From Corydoras sp. C115 (Eukaryota; Chordata; Actinopteri; Siluriformes; Callichthyidae), in contig JAFMOC010000209.1 of NCBI GenBank assembly GCA_019802505.1, forward strand, positions 312,501 through 376,500: a stretch of DNA of 64,000 nucleotides, given 5' to 3'. Numbering within the stretch: position 1 is the stretch's first letter; every line of letters starts with the position of its first letter. This document shows, piece by piece, positions 34,628-46,700 of the stretch. The position numbers and the translations under genes are program-made. Under the pieces are notes generated by a model. It ran no database searches, had not been told where the DNA came from, and saw only the letters and a program-made list of their open reading frames with translations.

Positions 34628-34766
34628 ATGAGTTTGTTTAATCTGGACCGCTTCCGTTTTCAAAAAGAAAATGGTTCCGAAAGCGCGCTGCTGTCCTTCA
34701 GCTCCACCAAACAGACCCAGCGCCGAGCCGAGGCTCGATCCCCCGCCGATAAAGAGAACTGCCGGG
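34628..34766 (+). CDS. smarcad1: smarcad1 coding exon 1
   Basis: The exon starts with MSLFNLDRFRF, matching the conserved family N-terminus, and ends at the strong donor gtaagt in phase 1. The frame stays open through the downstream repeats to 35,635, but that extension is intronic SINE sequence. Confidence 0.93.
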
Positions 34767-37700
34767 GTAAGTCAGAGCCGCCGTCCCGCTGCCGTACCGG
34801 AAAGAACGGAATGCCGTTAAATATAAAGAATAAGAGTGTAAATCTTAAATGTTTCTTAGTTTTATGTCGGTGGCTTAGTGGTTTAGCATGTTCTCCTCTC
34901 AGCTCTGGGGATTCCCGGTTCGAATCTCAATCTGGGTGGAGTTTCCATGTCCTCCCCGTGTCCGCGGGGGACCCCCCATCCAGGGGAGAATGTTTCGGGC
35001 GCTGGGCAGATACACCCAGGACAGGACGCCAATCCATCGCTGGACACACACTCACTCAAGCACACATTCTATATGGGGCAATTTGGAGAACTCAATTGAG
35101 CTTGATCCATGATTTTGGACTGTGGGAGGAACCCGAAGGAAGCCCACGCGGCAATGGGGAAAACATGGAAACTCCACCCGCATTGTGTGGAAATATAAAG
35201 ACTAGGAGTATAAATTTAAAATGTTTCTTAGTTTTATGTTGGTGGCTTGGTGGTTTAGCATGTTCTCCTCTCAGCACTAGGGATTCCCGGTTCGAATCTC
35301 AAGCTGGGTGGATTTTCCATGTTCTCCCCGTGTCCGCGGGGGTTCTCCATCCCCATGCCCATCCAGGGGAGAACGTTTCGGGCGCTGGGCAGATACACCC
35401 AGGACAGGACACCAATCTATCGTTGGGCACACACTCACTCACACAGACACACTCTATATGGGGCAATTTGGAGAATTCAATTGACCTTGATCCACGATTT
35501 TGGACTGTGGGTGGAAACCGGAGAACGCGGATGAAGCCCACGCGGACACGGGGAGAACATGGAAACCCACCCGCATTGTGTGGAAATATAAAGAATAGAA
35601 GTATAATGTTTCTTAGTTTTGTGTCTGTGGTTTAGCATGTTCTCCTCTCAGCTCTGGGGATTCCCGGTTCGAATCTCAATCTGGGTGGAGTTTCCATGTT
35701 CTCCCCGTGTCCGCGGTGGGTTCTCCATCCCCATGCCCATCCAGGGGAGAACGTTTCGGGCGCTGGGCAGATACACCCAGGACAGGACACCAATCTATCA
35801 CTGGGCACACACTCACTCACACAGACACACTCTATATGGGGCAATTTGGAGAACTCAATTGACTTAATCCATGTTTTTGGACTGTGGGAGAAAACCGGAG
35901 AACCCGGAGGAAACCCACGCGGACACGGGGAGAACATGGAAACTTCACCCGGATTGGGATTCGAACCGGGAATCACTAGTGCTGAGAGGCGAAAGTCCTA
36001 ACCACTAAGCCACCCTGCCTATATATATATATATTTGTTATTATTTATTTATTTTGTTATTATTATTTTCTTTGTACATTTTATAACTTGAGTCTGCAAT
36101 TTCCCAATAAAGTATTCTGATAAGTTGTTTTTCATTTGTTTTCACAGTGAAAGCGGATGACCATCATGGAAGCGGTAAGATCCTACGCCGCGCTCAGGAT
36201 GACGTTTCCTCTGATGACGAGATTGTTAAGAAGTGAGTCGTAGATTTGGAACCGTAAATTCACATTTGCACTTGACTTTACCCTCTACCTTTGTGTGCAG
36301 TGGTGTTGTGTTTTTTAGTAACTCATAATGAAATACAGATTGTTTCTCAGAACTATTATTGTAACAACCATCTATTAATTCTCTTCACTTTTCTTTTTTT
36401 TTTTTACTGTGTAGTTGCTGCAGTTCTGGGTGTTAAATAAATGTATTTCATCATCAGTCAACTTTCTAAATATTGTTTCAGAGGGACTGCAGTAAGGCAG
36501 CTGACAGAAAAACGCTCAGTGCCCGAAACCCAGACGGATCCCCGGATGGAGGAAAAACTGTCTAAACTCATGAGGATGTATCCCAAAAGGAGCAAACGTG
36601 AGCTGCTGGAGGTAAGTTAGAAAGTACCACGTTAAATCATGTTGTTTTTCATGCACTGATGTTAGAGCTGGACAGTGGGATGATATTACATATTTATCCC
36701 AAGACCATAACTCTGTCTCCATTCTGTCATCTTTAACCCCTAAATAATTTATAGGCCGTTTATAATGATTCTGATCCATAAAGTTTCATTGTAAAATCTT
36801 TTTCCTCAATCATCATTTGCAAACTATCAAATAGTGGGATCCACCCCCCATCAGCATCAGAGTACCAGGGAGGACATGTCCTATTAAACTAGATCCAGTT
36901 TAGTGCAGTGCATGAAAGTAAATTTTAATTAATTAAATTCATTCATTCATTCATTCATTATCTCCCGCTTTATCCTCTATTAGGGTCGCGGTGGGGTTCC
37001 CCATGCCATCCAGGGGAGAACGCCTCGGTCGCTGGGCAGATAGACCCAGGACAGGGCGCCAATCCATCGCTGGGCACACAGTCACTCACACAGAGACACT
37101 CTATATGGGGCAATTTGGAGAACTCAATTGACTTGATCCATGTTTTTGGACTGTGGGAGGAAACCGGAGAACCCGGAGGAAACCCACGCGGACACGGGGA
37201 GAACATGGAAACTCCACCCAGATGGGGATTCGATCCGGGAATCCCTAGTGCTGAGAGGAGAACATGCTAAACCACTAAGCCACCGTGCCGCCTTAATTAA
37301 TTAAATATTCATTGTATTTTAAGCTTAAATGTGACACTACTTTGTATGTGATCATAAAACTTTAATAGCATATATATATATTTTAGTTTTGATTTTCATG
37401 AATATAAATGCGGCTTAGTGGTCAGCATGTTTGCCTCTAAGCACTAGGATTCCCGGTTCGAATCCCCATCTGGGTGGAGTTTCCATGTTTTCCCCGTGTC
37501 TGCGTGGGTTTCCTCCGGGTTCTCCGGTTTCCTCCCACAGTCCAAAAACATGGATCAAATCAATTGAATTCTCAAAATTGCCCCATATAGAGTGTGTCTG
37601 TGTGAGTGAGTGTGTGCCCAGTGATGGATTGGCGCCCTGACCTGGGTCTATCTGCCCGGCGCCCGAGACGTTCTCCCCTGAATGGGCTTGGGGAACACCC

Positions 37701-40700
37701 CCGCGACCCTAATAGAGGATAAAGCGGGAGATAATGAACAAATGAATGAATATAAATGCTCATAATGTACTGTATGCATTGGTACTGACCTTGATGTCTG
37801 CACATCCGCTCACATCCACCACATCATTCTCAGCAGACAGAGTTTTGGTGAAAAGACTGTAGTATATCACAGTAACAGGACTTCTGTAATATGTTCATCA
37901 TGCACAAAATGTATTTAGAATCTAATTACATTTCTTTTTCACACAGGTGCTTGAAAATGCCAGCACACTAAAGGGGGCGGTGGCCCAATGCATGCTGATT
38001 TTTAGGGATGAAGGTAATTTGTGTAATGTTAGGATAATTGTATGCATATTCTATTCTCAGGTCACATGCTTATCTCACATACCACTAATGCCTGCCACAA
38101 AATACTTAAGATGCACACGTGAGCCCAACAACCAAAAAAAAATACAAGCAGGTGGCGCTGCCTCAGGGAGCGTGCACCCCCTACAGAAGATAAATACAAG
38201 AAACAATATTTGAAAGGAGAGGCGGCACGGTGGCTTAGTGGTTAGCACGTTCGCCTCTCAGCGCTAGGGATTCCCGGTTCGAATCCCCATCTGGGTGGAG
38301 TTTCCATGTTCTCCCTGTGTGTGCGTGGGTTTCCTCCGGGTTCTCCGGGTTCCTCCCACAGTCAAAAAACATGGATCAAGTCAATTGAATTCTCAAAAAA
38401 TTGCCCCATATAGAGTGTCTCTGTGTGAGTGAGTGTGTGCCCAGCTATAGATTGGCGTCCTGTCTTGGGTGTATCTGCCCAGCGCCCGAAACGTTCTCCC
38501 CTGGATGGACATGGGGAACCCCACCGCGACCCTAATAGAGGATAAAGTGGGAGATAATGAATGAATATTTGAAAGGGTGTTTACTGATCTTAAGTCAGCA
38601 CAAAAATCAACATGGTCACCATCTAGTTTTTTAAAAAATATTTTTTTTATATATATATTTTACTTGTTTTTCTAACAAAAGAAAACCTTTTTTTTTGTTT
38701 TTGTTTTTCTTTTTTTTCTCTAGAAATTAGGACGATTTTATTTGTGGATATAAGCATGTTAATCAGCCATCACTTGGCTGAGCAGTTCATAGTTTTTGAA
38801 TCTGCAGTGATAGAACGTGTGGATTAAGCTTAATATACTTGTTAGTTTGAAGGCTGTGAAGTGACCGAACATGGTGACCATTTGAATCAAACATATTAGA
38901 TACTGAATATCTGTAATTGTTTACCACAGATTCAGATTCAGACACGGAGTCGTTTAAAAGAAAGAGGAAATATCACAGAAGTGATGATGGAATTCAACCG
39001 AACAAACGGATAAAAGCCGAGGTGAGCTTTCATTTTCATTCGTCTGTGATTAGATTTCTATAAAAAATAAAACTGAAATGTTTTGGTTGCAACTTTAAAT
39101 TGTTGTAATCATAAATTCACACAATAGCTGTGTTTAAAGTCGCCTACTGCATACTGTATAGTAAGCATCAAATAGTAGATTGAGTAAAATTCCCCAGAAG
39201 ACTTACCAAGTTGGTATTGACTGCAGCACTGTGCCATCCCATGATTCAATTAAAGCTGTGCTATGTGGATTGAATGTGTCCAGCTGTATATTCTCTATAT
39301 CTGTATGTGTCGTGCTTTAGCAGAGACATTTGTGCAACTAGAAGCACTCATGCAGCAGATTACAGATGAGTACGTATGCCATTACATGTGAATAACCTGC
39401 CTTCTGACCTTTATTTAGGAGACAGACTCTGATGAGGGCCACGAGCCGAGCAAAAAGGAGCAAAAGGCTCTGTTGAAGAAAATCAAGAAGAACGTCCCTG
39501 AGATGGATGAATCGGTATGCTGAATATTACTGTGCTGCTAAATCTGTTGCTTAACTTTTACATTATAAGATGCTTCATATCTAAGAGAAGACGTCAGTTA
39601 AAGAGTAGCCAACTGGACTGAATGATTCAGTTCTGGTGGGGAGGTTGAAGCAGTGATAGTCATCACTGAGAGCATTGAGTAAGTCGGGGTGTATTTCTGG
39701 AATATAGATTGTAATGGGAAGCAGATCCAGTGGTGTCTTGTATTGTATACAGGAAACCAATTAAGAGAGATGAGCATTGGCTTGGTCAGGCCTGATCCAG
39801 CTGAAAAGGCTTTATCTATAAGATGCCCAGGGAGCGTTGGGGGTTAGGTGCCTTGAGCCATAGTACTTGGTGGGACAGGAATCGAATCAGGAACCTTCAG
39901 GTCGTAAGGTCGGTTCCTTAACCATAAGCCTGTTACTGCCCAATCTACAGAAACTGGCTGTTTTCTTTAAGTAGTTTGAGCTTTATGTTAATTATAAAGC
40001 AAGGTTAAGTTCAAGTTATTTATTTATATTGCGCTTTTTACAACAGTACATTGTCACAAAGCAAACCCCCAAAGAGTAAGCCGAAGCGACAGTGGCAAGA
40101 AAAAACTCCTTGTTGTTGTTATTTAAGGAAGAGACCTTAGGAGGACCAAGACTCAGTGGGGGACTCCTTGAGTGGAAAACATTACAGATTAAGTCCAACC
40201 ATTATCTTCCGCTTTATCCTCTATGAGGGTCGTGGGGAGGGGGGATTCCCCATGCCCAACCATGGGAGAACGTCTCGGCCAGGACGGGGCACCAATCCAT
40301 CGCTGGGCTACAGATTGAGTCAAGGAGTCCATTCATGACTGGATGTTCAGGTTTTGATAAATCGATGCTTTTTCTGTAACCACACTATTTTTCTTCTGTT
40401 ATTTTATGTTCTAGTTGCTCTTGGATGTTCTGAAGGAGCATGACTGGGATTATGAGAACACACTGGGATCATTACTTATGTTCTCAGAACCAGGTAACTC
40501 GGATTGAAACAATTTTGATTGGTCGAATGGCAAACCATTGACTTTGAAGTCATTTTGTAGCGGTTGCGATGTTAATGTCCACATTTGACACTATGGGTCT
40601 TATCAGGATTTTAACTGGCAACTGAATATGGTTCTCCAAAAATCACCTCCATCATGTTAAGTGGCAAATTTAATCTTTCTTCTACAAAAATGAGCACAAA

Positions 40701-43700
40701 GTATTATTTATCATAAGAGTAATATTTGCATTTGGTCATTTATTGGACGCGTTTATCCAAAGCGACTTACAAGGTGAGCACAGGGTTCATCACAACATCC
40801 CTGGAGCAATGAGGGTTAAGGGTCTTGCTCAAGGACCCTCATTGGTAACTTCAGTGGACCTGGGATTTGAACCGCCAACCTTCAGATTGATAACCCAATG
40901 CCCTAACCACTGAGCTACCACTAGTGGTAACACAATAACAACACAATAAAGCTTTAGGTTGCAATTTTAGCATTAATACTCCTTAAACCATCACATATTT
41001 GATAACGTGAAAAATGTACACAGAGGAAAACATGTTTTCTAAACATGATGGTTGTCCATCCATCCATTATCGTCCACTTTATCCTATATTAGGGTCGTGG
41101 GGGTGTTCCCCATGCCCATCCAGGGGAGAACGTTTCAGGCGCTGGGCAGATACACCAAGGACAGGACGCCAATCTATCACTTGGCACACACTCACTCACA
41201 CATACACACTCTATATGGGGCAATTTGGAGAACTCAATTGACCTTGATCCATGTTTTTGGACTGTGGGAGGAAACCGGAGAACACGGAGGAAACCCACAC
41301 GGACATGGGGAGAACATGGAAACTCCACCCAGATTGGGATTCGAACCGGGAATCCCAAGCGCTGAGAGGAGAACGTGCTAAACCACCGTGCCTCCCCTTG
41401 ATGGTTGTCTACAATAATATTAAAAAATATATATGTAATTTTTTTTATTCTTTTTTTCCCCAATTAAAAATCGCATTCTAGAACCAGAGTAATGGGCATA
41501 ACGCGGAGCACATAAGCACTTTACTTTTGACATACTGCTGTATCTGAGTTTTAATGTATTCTTGCAGTAGATTCCCAGCCGGACGAGTCTCTGAAGAAAA
41601 AGACCCAAGGTCCAGATAAACCCAAACCAGCCCGTCCCAATCTGGAACAGAAATCGAGTCTGTCCAGATGGCTGTCTTCAGGTCCGAGCAAATCGTCCTC
41701 GGGAAGGAGCAGCCCCTGTAACACATCGCTGAAAGGTGGCAGAGCGGCCAATTCCAAATGTGAAGAGCTGAAAGACGAGCATGACTGCGAAAGCGAAGGA
41801 CCCGAGGACGAGAGTGGGGAGGAGTTTTCCTCTGAGGATGAGGACGAGGAGGACTTCAGTTCCACCGACCGGGAGCAGATTTTGCGGTTTCTCCAGCAGG
41901 CCTCATTGGATGAGATCACCCTGATCTCCGGGTGCTCGTTAAAAAAGGCCAACAAGATCATTTCACTTAGGCCTTTTAAAACGTGGAAGGCTGTGGTAAG
42001 CATCCGATCAGTAAATAAAACTCAACCCATTTCTCCACCCACTGTATTACATCACTTCCACCTGCCTTTTAATTGCAGTGCTCAATACAAGTTGACCTGT
42101 TGGTGTCACTAAAGTGCTGAGATTCATCCACAAACCTATTAAAGCTTATTAATTAATTCTATAAGTGCGGCACGGTGGCTTAGTGGTTAGCACGTTCTCC
42201 TCTCAGTGCTAGGGATTCCCGGTTCGAATCCCCATCTGGGTGGAGTTTCCATGTTCTCCCCGTGTCCGCGTGGGTTTCCTCCGGGTTCTCCGGTTTCCTC
42301 CAACAGTCCAAAAACATGGATCAAGTCATTTAAGTTCTCCAAATTGCCCCGTATAGAGTGTGTATGCATGCGTGTCTATGTGAGTGAGTGTGTGCCCAGC
42401 AATGGATTGGTGCCCTGTCCTAGGTGTGTCTTCCCAGTTCTCCCCTGGATGGGCATTGTGAACCCCCCCGCGACCCTAATAGAGGATAAAGCAGAAGATA
42501 ATGGATGAATTCATTAATTCTATATGGGTGTCCATACCACAGTAGCAGAAAATGGGTTTAAAAAGTTATATAGCGAAACATGGACTACAGTCTGTAATAG
42601 AATAACAATGTCCATTTATATAGTTAGTGGAGCTGATATCATGGGAAATAAGTGTCACAAAGGTGTACATCCATCCTTCCATCCATTATCTTCCGCTTTA
42701 TCCTCTATTAGGGTCGCGGGGGGGTTCCCCATGCCCATCCAGTGGAGAACGTTTCGGGCGCCGGGCAGATACACCCAGGACAGGACGCCTATCTATCGCT
42801 GGGCACACACTCACTCACACACACACTCTATATGGGGCAATTTGGAGAACTCAATTGACTTGATCCATGTTTTTGGACTGTGGGAGGAAACCGGAGAACC
42901 CGGAGGAAACCCACGCGGACACGGGGAGAGCATGGAAACTCCACCCAGATGGGGATTTGAACCGGGAATCCCTAGCGCTGAGAGGAGAACATGCTAACCA
43001 CTAAGCCACAAAGTTGTACTTATAAATTATAATACTTAATATATTATAATACTTATAAATTTTAATAAAGTTTTGTCTTATCTTATTCTTATGTTGATAA
43101 AGTGGGCAGCATGAGGAAAGTATTTTCCATTAATTATTATTATTATTATTTTATTTTTTTGCTAGAGTGAGCAGTTTAATAAAGAGAACGGTCTGTCCAT
43201 GGAGCTGATGCACGGCTGTAAGATGGTGCTGAAGGAGAGAGAGGCCCTGAAGAAACTCATGACCAGGTGTGAGGGCATAGCCAATCAGATGACCAGTGAC
43301 ATCACACAGGTCATCGAGAATGGAATGGGCTCCATGAAGCAGCCAAGTGTTCTCAACAGCAAGTAAGCATCTTCAATACACACGTTTAGTTTCTGCTAGC
43401 TAGGGTTGCTGCCTCATATCAGGATAGTCCCTGGTTAGATTCCCAGTGGGGTGAACGAGGAGGTATGTCAAGTCGGCATGTCCTCCATGTACGTGTTGTG
43501 CTATCAGTTGGCCTCAAGCCCGTATACTGTGTGTGTGTGTGTGAAATAAACATACAATTATGTAGGGGTGAGCTGCAATATTCGCTGATTCGATGATTCG
43601 ATTCGGAGAACCGTAGTCGACTATGAACCTCATAGTCGAATGTACCATTTTGACCTCATGGGGGTGCCCATGGCTGACTTTTTCTGTTAACGACGTTCTC

Positions 43701-46700
43701 TCCGTTTTCAGTAAATAAATAAATAAAATCTTAATAAAGCCAACCTATCATGTTTACTCATTGATCTGAGTGTTTTAGGTTTTTCCTTTGAAGTGGAAAA
43801 AGTCCAGAATGGGGATCCCATTTACAGTGCTCTAGAAAAACAAGTAAAATATTTTAAAAAATCTTTTTTAATAACCACGCTTATAGCGCCATCTTGTGGT
43901 GAAATTTTAACTGATTCGACTATCTGTCGACTATAGGGAAAATCTGACAAATCAGATTCGACTATGAAAATCCTTAGTTGAAGACACCCCTACAATTATG
44001 TAGTGTAGTGTATTTAAAGTGTGTCGCAGACACTCCATTTCAACTCAAATCCAGGAAGCAGGTCTAAACTAATAACACTGTTACAAATACAGTAACTAGC
44101 CGTATTTACCGGACCATAAGGTGCACCATATTATAAGACGCAGTCTGAATTTCGGGGTCTATTTCTGTATTTGAGCCACGTATAAGGTGCACCGTACTAT
44201 AAGGCGCAGTCTGAATTACGGACTCTATTTCTGTACGGTACTTATTCTGTACGGCACTGTATTATAAGGCACTCGCTAAAACATACGATCTACAAGAAAA
44301 GTAAAGGATGCAAAACGCTGATTTATAATTGAAGTTTATTCTATTTGACAAAACACACATTATTTTAATCTCTCTTCTCCCACAAATCCATCAAAGTCCT
44401 CGTCTTCTGTGTCTGAATTAAAAATCTGTTTCTCTATCAAGCACTCCGGGTTCTCCTCTCATCAATGTCTGAGTCCGTCTCGTCTCCAGGCGGCCGTTCG
44501 GCGACGATGCCGGCTTTCGCGAAAGCTCGGACGACGGTCACGGCAGAAACCTCAGCCCAGGCGTCCACAATCCATTCACAGACGGTGGCGTAACTCGCCC
44601 CGCCGCCGCCTCCCGAGTTATAGTAAACGTGTGTTCGCCGTCTATCATCCATCGCTCCCACGTCGTCCGCAACTTTACTTTAAACGCCCCGTTTACGCCA
44701 ATGTCCAGCAGTCGGAGTTCTTTATTTAATCCTCCCGGAATGACCGCAAGCTCCGAATTAATTTTCTTCACTCAGCTTTTCACGAAACCACCCGGTCGCA
44801 CAACAATACTTTTATAGATTTTGGAACTCAGTACACGTATAAGGCGCACCGAATTATAAGGCGCACGTCCGATTTCTGGGAAAATTTTAGGCTTTTAGGT
44901 GCGCCTTATAGTCCGGAAAATACGGTAATCAGTAGACCACCACTGCCCTTCCCCACATGTACAGTAATTAACAAGGTTTGTTAAGTAACTAAGGGTGGCA
45001 CGGTGGCTTAGTGGTTAGTACGTTCTCCTCTCGGCACTAGGGATCCGCCCAGTGTCCGCGTGGGTTTCCTCCGGGGTTCTCCGGGTTCTCCGGTTTCCTC
45101 CTACAGTCCAAAAACATGGATCAAGTCAATTGAGTTCTCCAAATTGCCCCATATAGAGTGTGTATGTGTGAGTGAGTGTGTGCCCAGCGATAGATTGGCG
45201 CCCTGTCCAGGGTGTATCTGCCCAGCGCCCGAAACGTTCTCCCCTGGACGTTCCCCCCGCGACCCTAATATAGGATAAAGCGGAAGATAATGGATGGATG
45301 GATTAAGTAACTCTGACCCTCTTCTCAGGTTAAAATTGCAGCCGTACCAGCTGATCGGCTTGAAGTGGCTTATTCTCCTCCACCAGCACAAACTCAGTGG
45401 CATCCTGGCAGATGAGATGGTGAGTTGGTTGTAATGGTTAATTTCTTGTTCCCTATTGACTAAATAATATTGACTGACCTAAATTAGACAGTCAAAAGTT
45501 TAGACACACCTCCTTTTTGCACCACTTATCATCCATGTTCTCATTTCCACTTACTGTAAAGACTTTGTAGTTCTACAATTTTAGACTGTAGTCCATCTGT
45601 TTGTGGATTATAGTACATACCGTGTACGTCCCCTTTACTCTGTTCTAATGGTCAGGACTCCAATAGTAGCACCACAGAGCAGGGATTATTTGGTGGGTGC
45701 ATTATTCCTATCCCAGCAGTGTCACTGAGGGGTTTAAATGAAACTACAGCATCAGTGTCACTGCAGAACTGACTAACAATCCACCACCCAAATTATACCT
45801 GTTCTGTGATGGTCCTGTCCATTGGAGAACAGAGAACCAACTAGAGTTGGTTAGAGTTTTTCCATTTGTTAAATATCTGTACATGGCTGTCCTACACTGT
45901 TGATGCTGAGTCCCCCACTGAGTCTTGGTCCTCCCAAGCTTTCTTCCTTAATTAACAACATAACGGGGAGTTTTTTCTTGCCACTGTCTCTTCAGCTTGC
46001 TCTTTGGGGATTTAAAGGCTTTTCATTCTGAAAAGCTGCTTTGTGAGAATGTACTGTTGTAAAAAGCGCGATATAAATAAATTACTTGAACTTGAACCAA
46101 CAAGTGGACGGACTACATTTTGTATTTGTAAAACTACAAAGTCCATCTATATGGTAAACGGAGGAAATATACAATGGAGCAAGAAGGGGGCGTGTCCAAA
46201 CGTTTGCCTGGTACTGATGCATCAGGACCAGCTCTTTCATTAAACAGCTAAATGGCCTGTTTTTAAAGGTGGGTTGTTTTTTATTTTTTTATACATTTTT
46301 ATTTGGTTTTCTTTAGGGTTTGGGAAAGACCATTCAGGCCATTTCATTTCTGGGATACCTCCTTCAAAACGGTATGGAAGGCCCTCATCTCATCACTGTA
46401 CCCTCCTCCACAGTGGGTAAGCTCATCACTTACTGTATTTAAGTCTTAATATTATTTTTACTTTTTATTCTGGGTTCAGTTCTCTGAATCTTTATGAACT
46501 TGGTGTTACAGATAACTGGGTGAGAGAGCTGCAGCTGTGGTGCCCCAAGCTTAAAGTCATCGTTTACTGTGGTATGTTCTTTATACTGATGTAGAGTATT
46601 TTGTAGCATTCTTGTTGCCACAGTAACCACCGTTCGTGGCGGTTATCCTTTTCTTTAAACTTGTGAAGTTTGAAGTGATAAGGTTTTGAAATAAATATAT

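Noticed and set aside
34604..35635. 343-codon frame starting upstream of smarcad1 exon 1
   Set aside because: Only the first part is exon 1. The rest is intronic SINE sequence past a strong gtaagt donor, and the family continues with exon 2 in matching phase.
44409..44729. 106-codon plus-strand frame in intron 9
   Set aside because: Antisense shadow of the pogo/Tigger transposase relic on the minus strand.
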